NCBI RefSeq assembly: GCF_007995215.1
Contig: NZ_VCDK01000006.1
Coordinates: 62,001-126,000, forward strand
DNA length: 64,000 bases
Source: Shimia ponticola
GTDB lineage: Bacteria; Pseudomonadota; Alphaproteobacteria; Rhodobacterales; Rhodobacteraceae
Direction: 5' to 3'
The position numbers and the translations under genes are program-made. The notes below the pieces were generated by a model. It was given only the letters and a program-made list of their open reading frames with translations, was not told where the DNA came from and did not search any database. This document shows positions 24,344 through 33,241 of the stretch, one piece after another. Position 1 is the stretch's first letter. Every line of letters begins with the position of its first letter.

Positions 24344-25380
24344 TAGAGGAACGCGCCACTATCGGTCAGGCTTCGCTGAGCCTCGCCGGTGTGGAACAGG
24401 TGCTGGCAATGGGCAAAGGACTCAACAAGCGCGAGGCCATATTCACCTGCGCTGATCTCGCGCTTGAAAATCGGCTGAAAACACTCACCCGCCGTGGCCG
24501 GGGTCTTCAGGTGTTTGCGTAATCTGTTCAGAACGCCATGGTGATTGTCGATAAGCTGCCGCATCCGGGTCGGAAGGCCCACAAACGGGAGCTTGTGACC
24601 GCCCAAAACCAGCTGGTCTTCCTGGGCCATCGGCAAGAAACGGTTGCAGGCCTCTAGCCATTCACCCACGGGGTCCGCTTCTGGCTCGGTCGGGTAAACG
24701 CCAATATTGGGACTGATCGACGGCAGAATCTGATCACCCGCAAGGACGAGGTTGTCATCCATCGACCAGAAGGTCGCGTGTTCCGGGGCGTGGCCGTTGC
24801 CGACATGGACGGCCCAACGGCGTCCCCCAAAGCTCAGCGTGTCGCCTTGGCGAATGCGGTGATAGCCCAATGGCATCGGATCGCAGATATCGGCAAAGTT
24901 GAAGGGCCTTTCTTGAAGGCGGCCTTCAAGCACATCGGCGGCCATGCCGGCGCGTTTGTAGAAGGTGACGCTTTCGTCCGTGTAGGTGTCCTGCACATCA
25001 AGCGTGAGCATCCGCGCGGTCAAGTAAGCGGTGCGCGTTGCCCAAAGCTCGGCCCCGTCGCGCATCAGGCGACCGGCCATGCCGACATGGTCCGGATGGT
25101 GGTGGGTCAGGATCACGCGGGTGATGCGCTTGCCACCAAGTGGCCCCTCCATTACCGATTTCAGCGCTGCGATCCCGGCCTTGGTGCGCATGCCGGTGTC
25201 GATCAGCGTCCATCCGTCGCCGTCGTCCAGCGCATAGATATTCACATGATCCAGCTTCATCGGAAGCGGGAGGCGAAACCAGAGAACGCCCGGAGCGACC
25301 TCAATCGCGTCGCCCTCGGCAGGGGCATCTGGGAATGGGTAGCGTAGTTTGGCGGCTTGAGCGTGGCGATCTTCGGTCAT
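24334..25380 (-). CDS. Metallo-beta-lactamase-fold hydrolase
   Basis: A 348-residue MBL-fold enzyme. The zinc motif HHHPDH is present in ILTHHHPDHVGMAGRL; the later ligands are His in GNGHAPEHATFW, Asp in LVLAGDQILPSISPN and His near the GGHKLPF segment. The C-terminal ~90 residues form an added helical or winged-helix part, as in LACTB2-type hydrolases. The substrate is unknown, thioesters and glutathione-linked compounds being common for the fold. Its ATG overlaps the stop of the small lipoprotein gene (ATGA), which in turn overlaps the acyl-CoA dehydrogenase gene, so it may hydrolyse an acyl-CoA-derived product. Confidence 0.88.
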   Translation of the reverse strand: MTEDRHAQAAKLRYPFPDAPAEGDAIEVAPGVLWFRLPLPMKLDHVNIYALDDGDGWTLIDTGMRTKAGIAALKSVMEGPLGGKRITRVILTHHHPDHVGMAGRLMRDGAELWATRTAYLTARMLTLDVQDTYTDESVTFYKRAGMAADVLEGRLQERPFNFADICDPMPLGYHRIRQGDTLSFGGRRWAVHVGNGHAPEHATFWSMDDNLVLAGDQILPSISPNIGVYPTEPEADPVGEWLEACNRFLPMAQEDQLVLGGHKLPFVGLPTRMRQLIDNHHGVLNRLRKHLKTPATAGECFQPIFKREISAGEYGLALVESFAHCQHLFHTGEAQRSLTDSGAFLYQT

Positions 25381-25796
25381 GCGCCCTGCCTAGAGGAACC
25401 AAAGAGGGGCTGCACCACCAATTCGCATGGTAGGTTTGTGAAACGATAGTATCCGCCATCTCCCGCCAAGATGACGGAGCGGTTGATCTGTTCCTCTGTG
25501 ATCCCGGCGCATTTCAACCGAACGAATTCCTTCGCAAAGTCGAAGTCTTCCGTCGGCAGCGGTCGGGCGCTGATATAGGACATGACCTCGACGTCGTGGC
25601 GGTCTGGTTTGCCGTCGTCCTGCGAGACCCAGTGGACCGCAACAAGCGCGGTGTATGTGTCTATGTTGGCTCTGACCTGCAGATAGGGCGGTGAGCCATT
25701 CCGCCAGAGGCTATCTGGTGGCAGGCTCTTGGACGCACATCCCATCAAGGAGGCGGCAAGCACAAGGCCTGCCGCGCCCCGGTGTCGCCCGATCAC
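25377..25796 (-). CDS. Small predicted lipoprotein
   Basis: A 139-residue protein starting with GTG at 25796, which overlaps the acyl-CoA dehydrogenase stop (GTGA). It has a basic N-terminus, a hydrophobic helix and the lipobox LMGCASK, so it should be lipid-anchored. The mature part has two Cys (RLKCAGIT and NLPCELVV) that might form a disulfide. I do not recognise a family. It sits between the dehydrogenase and the MBL hydrolase, both junctions being four-base overlaps. Confidence 0.72.
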   Translation of the reverse strand: MIGRHRGAAGLVLAASLMGCASKSLPPDSLWRNGSPPYLQVRANIDTYTALVAVHWVSQDDGKPDRHDVEVMSYISARPLPTEDFDFAKEFVRLKCAGITEEQINRSVILAGDGGYYRFTNLPCELVVQPLFGSSRQGA

Positions 25797-27505
25797 GCGG
25801 CGAGTTCGTCGGCGCTGAGTTCGTAGATGCCAGCGGCACCCACGCGGGCGTGCGCACACAGGCCCACATGCTCTGGCAGCAGACGCTCGATGTAGAAGCG
25901 GGCCAGTTTGGCGCGCGTGGCGTCGCCCGTCATCGCGGCCTTGAGGTGGTAATGCGCGCCCAGAACTCGGGCAAATGCCCGGAGATAAGGGACCGCACCG
26001 GCAAAGCGATCATTCAGATCGCCTTGTGCGACCAACCATTCGGTTGTTTCACAAACCGTTTCGCAGGCTGACCATACGGCTTCGGCCAGATCAGGGAATT
26101 GACCCTTGGCCTTTTCAGCGTGGTTTTCGATCTCTTCAAAGATCGCGTTTGCGGCCTCGCCGCCATCCATCATCTTACGCGCGACAAGGTCCATGGCCTG
26201 AATGCCGTTGGTGCCTTCATAGATCGAAGTGATGCGCACGTCGCGGCTGAATTGGGCGGCGCCGGTTTCTTCGACAAAGCCCATGCCGCCGTGGATTTGC
26301 AAGCCTTCGGCGGAGACCGCGATGCCGACATCCGAACCAAAGGCCTTAGCAATCGGGGTCAGCAGAGCGGCGCGCGCCCGATGGGTTGCGTCGCCCGTGG
26401 CGGTTGTCAGGTCGATGGCCGATGCACAGGCGGCAGCGATGGCGCGTGCGGCAAAGATATCGGCCTTCATCGACGTCAGCATACGGCGAACATCGGCATG
26501 GTCGATGATGGTGCCTTTGCCGCCCTCAAGCTTGGTCGCTCCCTGTTTGCGGTCCATCGCATAAGCAACGGCGTGTTGATACGCGGCCTCGGCGATGCCC
26601 ACACCCTGAATGCCGACGCCCAGACGCGCGTTGTTCATCATGGTGAACATGGCAGCCATGCCGTTATGTTCTTCGCCCACGAGCCACCCGGTCGCGCCGG
26701 AATACTCCATGACGCAGGTTGGCGAGGCGTGGATGCCCAGTTTGTGTTCCAGGCTGACGACGCGCAGATCATTGGCGACGCCAGGATTGCCGTTTTCATC
26801 CGGGATGTATTTCGGCACCATGAACAGGCTGATGCCTTTGGGTCCCGGCACCCCATCGGGCAGACGCGCAAGGACAAGGTGGCAGACATTGCCGCCGAAA
26901 TCGTGATCTCCATAGGTGATGTAGATTTTCTGACCGCTGATGCTGTAGGTGCCGTCGCCATTTGGCTCCGCCTTGGTGCGCAAAGCACCAACATCGGTAC
27001 CGGCCTGAGGCTCGGTCAGGTTCATGGTGCCAGTCCATTCGCCGGAAGTCAGTTTTGGCAGGTACAGGTCCTTGATCGCGTCAGAGGCGTGATGTTCCAG
27101 CGCCTCAATCTGGCCTTGGCTCAGCAGCGGGCAGAGTTGCAGCGAGATGCACGCGCCGGTCATCATGTCGTTGACTGCAGTACACAGCGCCATCGGAAGC
27201 CCCATGCCGCCATATTCGGGATCGGCAGAGATGCCGACCCAGCCGCCTTCCGCCAAGGCGCGGAAGCCTTCGGCAAAGCCGGGCGCGGTGCGGACCACAC
27301 CGTTTTCGAGCCGTGCGGGGTTCAGGTCGCCAACGCGTTGCAGCGGCGCGAGGATGTCGTCGGACAGTTTCCCCGCTTCGGCCAGGATCGCATCGCTGAC
27401 GTCCTTTTGGGCATCGGCGAACCGTTCCGTCGCGGCGATGTCTGCCATCGGGACGATGTGATCAAAGATGAATTCGTAATCGGACACAGGTGACCGGTAA
27501 GGCAT
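25793..27505 (-). CDS. Acyl-CoA dehydrogenase with C-terminal extension (DmdC/FadE-like)
   Basis: A 570-residue FAD-dependent acyl-CoA dehydrogenase of the large subgroup that opens with MPYRSPVSDYEFIFDHIV. Seen: GWVGISADPEYGGMGLP, TMNLTEPQAGTDVGALRT (substrate and FAD region), YSISGQKIYITYGDHD, and YEGTNGIQAMDLVARKM near the catalytic base region, plus the extra C-terminal helical domain. The start ATG at 27505 gives the standard N-terminus. 3-Methylmercaptopropionyl-CoA dehydrogenase (DmdC) belongs to this subgroup, but a straight or branched acyl-CoA is also possible. Electrons would go through ETF to the ETF-QO of this window. Confidence 0.92.
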   Translation of the reverse strand: MPYRSPVSDYEFIFDHIVPMADIAATERFADAQKDVSDAILAEAGKLSDDILAPLQRVGDLNPARLENGVVRTAPGFAEGFRALAEGGWVGISADPEYGGMGLPMALCTAVNDMMTGACISLQLCPLLSQGQIEALEHHASDAIKDLYLPKLTSGEWTGTMNLTEPQAGTDVGALRTKAEPNGDGTYSISGQKIYITYGDHDFGGNVCHLVLARLPDGVPGPKGISLFMVPKYIPDENGNPGVANDLRVVSLEHKLGIHASPTCVMEYSGATGWLVGEEHNGMAAMFTMMNNARLGVGIQGVGIAEAAYQHAVAYAMDRKQGATKLEGGKGTIIDHADVRRMLTSMKADIFAARAIAAACASAIDLTTATGDATHRARAALLTPIAKAFGSDVGIAVSAEGLQIHGGMGFVEETGAAQFSRDVRITSIYEGTNGIQAMDLVARKMMDGGEAANAIFEEIENHAEKAKGQFPDLAEAVWSACETVCETTEWLVAQGDLNDRFAGAVPYLRAFARVLGAHYHLKAAMTGDATRAKLARFYIERLLPEHVGLCAHARVGAAGIYELSADELAA

Positions 27506-27602
27506 TGGATCCTCGCAAAGCACGGGGTTGTATCAGGGATTTCACTTGGTTGGCTTGCACGCTATAGCGAGCCTTTGACCGCACCAACTGAAACGCCACG
27601 TC

Positions 27603-28562
27603 ATGACCGACGCGACATCCCAGCGCTACAACACGGCCCGACTGGAGGCAGATGCAGACGGTATATCGCGCGCGGCAGAGATCCTGCTTGCGGGTGAAAC
27701 GGTCGCTTTTCCAACCGAAACTGTCTATGGGTTGGGGGCGGACGCGACGCAGCCACAGGCCGTCGCGCGAATTTTTGAGGCCAAGAATCGGCCCAGCTTT
27801 AATCCCCTGATCGTGCATGTCCCTGATCTGGAGGCTGCAAGCCGATGGGTTGATTTGCCGGATTGGGCGGAGGCGCTGGCAACGGCTTTCTGGCCCGGTG
27901 CGTTGACGCTGGCTCTGCCCAAGAAGACGGCGTTGCCTGATATTGTCACCGCCGGTCACGATACGCTGGCTATCCGCATCCCCGCGACACAGGTGGCGCA
28001 ACAGCTCTTGCGAGCGGTTGGACGGCCAGTTGCTGCGCCGTCCGCAAACCCCTCTGGTCGCGTAAGCCCGACCACAGCCGATCATGTGCTGGACGGGCTG
28101 GAGGGTCGCATTGCCGCCGTCCTTGACGATGGCCGCTGCGCGGTTGGCGTGGAAAGCACGATCATCGGTGGACCTGAGCCAACATTGCTTCGGCCCGGTG
28201 GAGTTGCCGTGGAAGCCATTGAGCAAGTGCTTGGCAGGTCGATTGCGCGGCAGGCCCGCACGGATGATGCCGCGCCATTGGTGCCGGGGCAGCTGACGTC
28301 GCACTATGCGCCGGATGCACCGGTCAGGTTGAACGCGACCAAGGCGCGCCCCGGCGAGATCCTTTTGGGCTTCGGGGCGATTGCGGGAGAAAGAACGCTT
28401 TCGGCTTCGGGCGATTTGGTAGAGGCCGCCGCTACGCTTTTTGCTCTGCTGCGTGAGTTAGACGGGGTTGGAAAACCCATCGCCGTCGCGCCGATCCCGT
28501 TGGACGGTTTGGGCGCTGCGATTAATGATCGGCTTCAACGGGCGGCTGCACCGCGCGGTTAG
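27603..28562 (+). CDS. L-threonylcarbamoyladenylate synthase (Sua5 type)
   Basis: Makes threonylcarbamoyl-AMP, the precursor for t6A37 in ANN-decoding tRNAs. The 319-residue protein has the YrdC-like core (GETVAFPTETVYGLGADATQPQAVARIFEAKNRPSFNPLIVHV in consecutive blocks, PVAAPSANPSGRVSPTTADHVLDGL, GVESTIIGG) and, joined by PGQLTSHYAPDAPVRL, a C-terminal Sua5 domain. This makes it the long Sua5 form rather than the short TsaC. It is divergent from the acyl-CoA dehydrogenase gene. Confidence 0.95.
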   Translation: MTDATSQRYNTARLEADADGISRAAEILLAGETVAFPTETVYGLGADATQPQAVARIFEAKNRPSFNPLIVHVPDLEAASRWVDLPDWAEALATAFWPGALTLALPKKTALPDIVTAGHDTLAIRIPATQVAQQLLRAVGRPVAAPSANPSGRVSPTTADHVLDGLEGRIAAVLDDGRCAVGVESTIIGGPEPTLLRPGGVAVEAIEQVLGRSIARQARTDDAAPLVPGQLTSHYAPDAPVRLNATKARPGEILLGFGAIAGERTLSASGDLVEAAATLFALLRELDGVGKPIAVAPIPLDGLGAAINDRLQRAAAPRG

Positions 28563-28574
28563 GTCCAATACTGC

Positions 28575-29150
28575 TTAGGCAGTGCCGCCCAAGGCCGACA
28601 GCATTAGCGGATCAATCCCAAGTGATTTGATGGCCGCAATCCATTTTCCTTCGGTCGCGTCTTCGCCAAAAATCAGCCCGTCCGAGGCATCACAGGTCAG
28701 CCATCCGTTCTGGACGATCTCTGATTCAAGCTGACCGGGCCCCCAGCCTGCATATCCCAGAGCCAAGACAGATGTGCTCGGGCCGCGTCCGTGGGCGATG
28801 TCTTCGAGAATATCCAGCGTTGCCGTCATCCCGATGGTGCCTGTCACGTTCAGTGTGGATTCGTTTGAGACGTAATCGTTCGAATGCAGGACAAAGCCGC
28901 GCCCATTTTCGACGGGTCCGCCGAACAGGACTCTGATCTCTTTGTTTTGGGGCGGGGCTTGGATATCGAGTTGGGACAACAAATCTTTAAACGCGATATC
29001 CTGCGCTGGTTTGTTGACGATCAAACCCATCGCGCCGTCGGAATTATGGGCGCACATATAGACAACTGACCGTTCAAAGCGTGGATCACCCATGCCCGGC
29101 ATCGCTATGAGCATCTGCCCTGTCAGATTTGTCTGGGTTCCGTCCGCCAT
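28575..29150 (-). CDS. YqgE/AlgH-family protein (UPF0301)
   Basis: A 191-residue cytoplasmic protein of the YqgE/AlgH family. The signature elements are present: LIAMPGMGDPRFERSVVYMCAHNSDGAMGLIVNKP at the N-terminus, LFGGPVENGRGFVLHS and ALGYAGWGPGQLESEIVQNGWL. The molecular role is not established. The ATG at 29150 is used; the frame is open a little further upstream without a good ribosome site. It converges closely with the Sua5-type gene and is divergent from the DsbD-N-like gene. Confidence 0.93.
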   Translation of the reverse strand: MADGTQTNLTGQMLIAMPGMGDPRFERSVVYMCAHNSDGAMGLIVNKPAQDIAFKDLLSQLDIQAPPQNKEIRVLFGGPVENGRGFVLHSNDYVSNESTLNVTGTIGMTATLDILEDIAHGRGPSTSVLALGYAGWGPGQLESEIVQNGWLTCDASDGLIFGEDATEGKWIAAIKSLGIDPLMLSALGGTA

Positions 29151-29293
29151 AGCTATACCATGGCGTGCTGCTGGTGCGCGCACAACAGCCTTAATGTCAC
29201 GCGCGGGCAGGAATTCGCCTTTTGATTGTGTGTCAGTTCTTCGCTGGATTGTGACTTTGCATTCGCAGCGCAGTGGTTAAGTAGCTGAGCAAG

Positions 29294-30115
29294 ATGATGC
29301 ACAAGCTTTGGACCTTTTTGCGCCGTTCGGCGGCCGTGGCATCCACCTGTCTGGTGGCAAGCACTGGTGCTGCCATGTCGCTGGATGAGGTCATAGACGC
29401 CAAGGTTTTGACCGGCTGGCGGGCGGATAATGGTGATCACATCGCGGCGCTTCATGTGACGCTTGCACCGGGTTGGAAGACCTATTGGCGCGCGCCGGGT
29501 GACGCGGGCATCCCGACGCAGTTCGACTTTTCGGGGTCGCAAAACATGACCGGTCACAGCACCCATTGGCCCGTGCCAAAGGTGTTTTGGCAAAACGGGA
29601 TGCGCTCTATCGGGTATGAAGGGCAGGTCGTGTTGCCTTTGCGCATAGCGACGGTGGACCCCGCCGCCCCGGTTCAAATAGATGCCAAAGTGTCGATGGG
29701 CGTGTGCGAAGAAATTTGCATCCCGGCGCATCTGCAAATCCGGGCGACGTTGCCGGCCACTGACAATACCGATCCGATGATCCGGTCCGCTCTGGCAGAT
29801 CGCCCGATGACAGAAACCGAAGCCAGCGTAGGCCCGGTCGTGTGCCACATCGAACCGTTGCATGATGGGCTGCGCCTGCATGTTCAAGTGACGATGCCGA
29901 AGGTGGGACCCAGTGAGGTTGCCGCAATTGAAACAGCGGATAAGTCGGTCTGGGTCGCAGAGCCGAAAGTGGAACGGGACGGCGCGACGTTGGTTGCTGT
30001 TACGGAACTTGTGCCGCCGCAATCGGCCCCGTTTGCACTGGATCGCTCAGGCATCCGCGTGACCGTCTTTGGCCGAAATCAGGCCGTCGACATTCGGGGC
30101 TGCACCGCGAATTGA
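29294..30115 (+). CDS. Periplasmic DsbD N-terminal-domain-like protein
   Basis: A 273-residue exported protein with a signal peptide (LRRSAAVASTCLVASTGAAM) and the fold of the DsbD alpha (DsbC/DsbD_N) domain: HVTLAPGWKTYWRAPGDAGIPTQFDFSGS, GYEGQVVLPLRI, and the Cys pair in MGVCEEICIPAHL (C138, C142), followed by an immunoglobulin-like C-terminal part. In DsbD this domain passes reducing power to periplasmic thiol oxidoreductases. Here the membrane domain is missing, so an electron source such as CcdA or ScsB must be encoded elsewhere. Three bases separate its stop from the convergent PPOX gene. Confidence 0.85.
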   Translation: MMHKLWTFLRRSAAVASTCLVASTGAAMSLDEVIDAKVLTGWRADNGDHIAALHVTLAPGWKTYWRAPGDAGIPTQFDFSGSQNMTGHSTHWPVPKVFWQNGMRSIGYEGQVVLPLRIATVDPAAPVQIDAKVSMGVCEEICIPAHLQIRATLPATDNTDPMIRSALADRPMTETEASVGPVVCHIEPLHDGLRLHVQVTMPKVGPSEVAAIETADKSVWVAEPKVERDGATLVAVTELVPPQSAPFALDRSGIRVTVFGRNQAVDIRGCTAN

Positions 30116-30118
30116 CGC

Positions 30119-30742
30119 TTAGCTCGCGTCTGCATTCCACATGGTTTTTGCCGCCCGTGCCGACCAGTTGGCGTCATAGCTTTTGCCATCCACAGCGCCC
30201 GAGGTCTGCGCCCTGAGGATGTCGCCCATACTGGGCAGAGCAAGGTCGCTGTCGTCCCTCGACCACAGACCCGAGCGGATCAAGGCACGTGCGCATTGGC
30301 TGTAGATTTCGCCAACAGAGATGCGGATCACCAGCCGGGGCTGTCGGCCTTTGACCTCAAACCGCTGCATCAGGTCGGGATCCTGTGTCAGCGCTGCTGT
30401 GCCGTTGACGCGGATAACGTTGGTTTTGCCCGGCACCATGAACATCAAAGACACGCGTGGATCGCGGATGATGTTGCGCAGGGAATCGGCGCGATTGTTG
30501 CCACGCCAGTCTGGCATCAAGAGCGTCGTCTCGTCTGCGATTTGCACAACAGGGTGGTCGTCGCCGCGCGGGCTGCCATCGGTGCCTTCGGGGCCGACAG
30601 TCGACAGCACGCAAAACCGAGAGGCAGAAATCCAAGCACCGTATTCGGCGGTGACTGTCGATGCCACCTTGTGGAGGGAGTTCGGATCTACGGTGCCGTA
30701 AATCACTTCGAGTTGATCAAGTGTGGTGATGTCATGCGTCAA
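30119..30742 (-). CDS. Pyridoxamine 5'-phosphate oxidase-fold FMN/F420-binding protein
   Basis: A 207-residue split-barrel flavin-binding protein of the MSMEG_1061-like PPOX family. Seen: FCVLSTVGPEGTDGSPRGD, LLMPDWRGNNRADSLRNIIRDPRVSLMFMVPGKTNVIRVNGTA and the C-terminal RSGLWSRD. The enzyme activity is not predictable from these motifs. Its start overlaps the plsC-type gene by eleven bases, so it is the last gene of the ftsE-ftsX-plsC run. Confidence 0.85.
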   Translation of the reverse strand: MTHDITTLDQLEVIYGTVDPNSLHKVASTVTAEYGAWISASRFCVLSTVGPEGTDGSPRGDDHPVVQIADETTLLMPDWRGNNRADSLRNIIRDPRVSLMFMVPGKTNVIRVNGTAALTQDPDLMQRFEVKGRQPRLVIRISVGEIYSQCARALIRSGLWSRDDSDLALPSMGDILRAQTSGAVDGKSYDANWSARAAKTMWNADAS

Positions 30743-31451
30743 AACCGATTTCCTTCATCAATTCGTTGGATTTGGCTTCGATGCGAGTCTCGATCTCTTG
30801 CATGAAGGTTTCCATCGGTTGGCCCGGTTCAATCGGATCCATGAACTCGACAATGGCCAGACCGGGAGTGCGCGGGATTCCTTTGCGTGGCCACAGAACC
30901 CCGACATTGGTTGCAACCGGAACGCAAGGTTGACCAAGTTCCTGATAAAGAACGCCAGTTCCGATCTTGTAGGGGGCTTTGACGCCCGGCGCGACGCGGG
31001 TGCCCTGGGGATAGATCACGAGCTGCCCCGGGCGCGACCGGCCGGCTTTGACATCGGCCAGCATCTTTTTGATCGCCTCGGTCCGCCGGCCCCGGTTTAC
31101 TGGAACGCTGCCCAGCCGGTACGCGTATTGGCCGATGAAGGGCGTGTAGAGGAGTTGCTGTTTCATGATGAATTTGGCCTGCGGGAGGGCCTCGAAAATC
31201 ATGATGATGTCGAGAAAGCTTTGATGTTTGGCGGCGACGAGGACTTCGCCCTCTGGTACCTTGCCGCGCACCTCACAACGAATGCCAATCATCAAGCGAG
31301 CCGTCCACATGGCGTAGCGCGCATAGGTACGGCAGGCAAAGGATGCGCCGTTCGGTGTGATCAGTGCATAGGGAAAGAACACGAAGGCCATAATGGCCAT
31401 CATGATGTAGGACTGCGTCATGTAGAGGACGGAGATTGCGGTGCGGATCAT
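30732..31451 (-). CDS. plsC: 1-acyl-sn-glycerol-3-phosphate acyltransferase
   Basis: Adds the second acyl chain to make phosphatidic acid. The 239-residue protein has an N-terminal membrane helix (MTQSYIMMAIMAFVFFPYAL), the catalytic AAKHQSFLDIIM motif (H76 and D81 in H-x4-D), VNRGRR and the substrate motif YPQGTR, followed by the VPVATNVG block. The start ATG at 31451 shares one base with the ftsX stop (TGATG). Paralogues of PlsC are common, so another acyltransferase role (for example ornithine lipid synthesis) cannot be excluded. Confidence 0.92.
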   Translation of the reverse strand: MIRTAISVLYMTQSYIMMAIMAFVFFPYALITPNGASFACRTYARYAMWTARLMIGIRCEVRGKVPEGEVLVAAKHQSFLDIIMIFEALPQAKFIMKQQLLYTPFIGQYAYRLGSVPVNRGRRTEAIKKMLADVKAGRSRPGQLVIYPQGTRVAPGVKAPYKIGTGVLYQELGQPCVPVATNVGVLWPRKGIPRTPGLAIVEFMDPIEPGQPMETFMQEIETRIEAKSNELMKEIGFDA

Positions 31452-32356
31452 CAGGTCAAGCTCCGAAGCATGCGGCGTGCGGCGGCGTTGGTTGCGCTGA
31501 ATGCTACTCCTGCCACGAAAAATGGCAAAAGCACAGCCAGCAGCCATCCACCGCCGGTAAAACCGAAATCTGTCAGCAGGCCGTTTCCGGCTGCCCCTGA
31601 CGGAAGCACGATCATGAAAATCACAGCCAGTGCGGTGCCGATGGCGGATCCTGTCAACGCGCGCAGGGTGAAGCGGCGCACAAAGGCCATGGCGATATAG
31701 GCGTCGCGCGCGCCCACCTGTCGCAGCACAAAGATCACTTGCCGGTTCGCCGCGAGGGCCGCATTTGCGGCCAACGTGATGATCGCGGCGGTCGTCAGCG
31801 CGATCAACAGAATGGCCATCCACCCGACTAGCCGCAGGCGATTGGCAGAGGCGACAAGCGGGCCTCGCCAACGGGCATGATCGTCGACTTGTGCGCCGGG
31901 GGCTTCGGCCTGCAACCGCAGTCTGAGACCATTGATGTCGAGCGACCCGTCGTCTTCAATCACCTCGATCAGTCGCGGGATCGGCAAGGCGTCGATTTGC
32001 ACGTTGGCGCCGAACCAAGGGGCGAGCAGCGCTTGCTGTTCTTCATCCGTAAAAGCACGCGCCGAGGCGATCCCGGGCGTGGTGTTCAGCACGTTCAGCG
32101 CTGCGCTTGTTTGCGCATCCATTTGCTCCGCAGGGGCAGAAATGCGAACGGTGAGCGACTGGGCCAATTCGTCAGACCAGCGGTCTGCAAGACGGCCCAT
32201 TGACGATGACAAAGCGAGGGAAAAGATGGCCAGAAAGGCCATAACAGCCGCCGCAAAAATCGTCAGTTCGGCTGTATACCCCGTTGGTGGCACGATGCGA
32301 TCGGCCTGAGCGTCGCCCGCAATGAACCTGGTGATCTGTTTGGGCAACTGCTTCAC
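31451..32356 (-). CDS. ftsX: FtsX-family cell division permease
   Basis: Membrane partner of FtsE in the divisome, which regulates peptidoglycan hydrolases. The 301-residue protein has the FtsX layout: a transmembrane helix near residues 30-50, an extracytoplasmic domain of about 115 residues (LTVRISAPAEQMDAQTSAALNVL... LIEVIEDDGSLDINGLRLRL), and then three C-terminal helices including LVGWMAILLIALTTAAIITLAANAALA. Divergent from textbook FtsX, as usual in Alphaproteobacteria. It starts with GTG overlapping the ftsE stop (GTGA). Confidence 0.9.
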   Translation of the reverse strand: MKQLPKQITRFIAGDAQADRIVPPTGYTAELTIFAAAVMAFLAIFSLALSSSMGRLADRWSDELAQSLTVRISAPAEQMDAQTSAALNVLNTTPGIASARAFTDEEQQALLAPWFGANVQIDALPIPRLIEVIEDDGSLDINGLRLRLQAEAPGAQVDDHARWRGPLVASANRLRLVGWMAILLIALTTAAIITLAANAALAANRQVIFVLRQVGARDAYIAMAFVRRFTLRALTGSAIGTALAVIFMIVLPSGAAGNGLLTDFGFTGGGWLLAVLLPFFVAGVAFSATNAAARRMLRSLT

Positions 32357-33030
32357 AGGTCAGCCCCCGCAAGATGCAGCCTGCGTTCCGCAATCCGCAG
32401 GACGCGGGCCTGCACCTGCGCCTTGGCGGCGCGGATCAGTGTCAGGTCATGCGTGGCGATCAAAATCGTTTTGCCAAGCCGGTTCAATTCGACAAGCAGT
32501 GTCAAAAGCCGCTGCGACATTTCCCAATCCACGTTGCCGGTCGGCTCATCCGCAAGAATGACGGATGGCGACATGATCACCGCCCGGGCCAATGCGGCGC
32601 GCTGACGCTCGCCGCCCGATAGCTCTGGCGGGTAGGCATTGGCGTGGTTCGTCAGCCCCACCCATCGCAGAAGGTCATCCAGGTTGGTTTGCGCGGACCC
32701 CGTATCGCGGCCCGACACCAAGAGCGGCAGCGAAATGTTCTCAACGAGCCGTAGATGGTCCAGAAACTGCGTATCTTGTGGGACCATGCCGATGGAGCGG
32801 CGCGTCAGGGCGATTTGATCACGCGACATGCTGCGCGTGTCGATCCCGCCCAACCGGACGTGACCTGCCGTTGCAATCAGTTCGCCATAGAGCATTTTCA
32901 GAAAGGTCGTTTTGCCTGATCCGGAGGGCCCGGTCAGAAAATGGAACGAGCCCGGCTGAATGCTCAGCGAGACATTGCTCAGCAATTCGCCACCGCCGTA
33001 ACTGTAGGCGACATTTTCCAACTCGATCAC
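32353..33030 (-). CDS. ftsE: Cell division ATP-binding protein FtsE
   Basis: ATPase of the FtsEX complex, 225 residues from the GTG at 33030 (VIELENVAYSYGGGELL). Motifs: Walker A LTGPSGSGKTTFLK, Q-loop VPQDTQFLDHLRLVENI, signature LSGGERQRAALA, Walker B VILADEPTGNVDWE and ATHDLTLI. Immediately followed by ftsX and plsC. It is divergent from the zinc-ribbon protein gene, and the 211 bases between them should hold both promoters, though I cannot place them. Confidence 0.95.
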   Translation of the reverse strand: MIELENVAYSYGGGELLSNVSLSIQPGSFHFLTGPSGSGKTTFLKMLYGELIATAGHVRLGGIDTRSMSRDQIALTRRSIGMVPQDTQFLDHLRLVENISLPLLVSGRDTGSAQTNLDDLLRWVGLTNHANAYPPELSGGERQRAALARAVIMSPSVILADEPTGNVDWEMSQRLLTLLVELNRLGKTILIATHDLTLIRAAKAQVQARVLRIAERRLHLAGADL

Positions 33031-33241
33031 GTGACGTGCCCCACCGCTTTGCGGCCAGACAGTGCCGCAACCCCGCCACGGTTTCAATCGGTGCTAGCGG
33101 TAAACCGTCAAACAACTTGTTTTTCTGCCGCAAGCATAAGACAACATTAGCCAATCCTTGCCCAAACGGCACAGGAACCCGCAAAAGATCGCCGGGACAC
33201 ACCCGGGGCTGAACAGGACACAGGACAAGAGCGCGAAACCC

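Noticed and set aside
26099-27493. A 464-codon frame antisense to the acyl-CoA dehydrogenase, and a similar 391-codon frame at 17578-18753 antisense to the moeA fusion
   Set aside because: Both are shadows of well-supported genes, show no domain and have no ribosome site of note.
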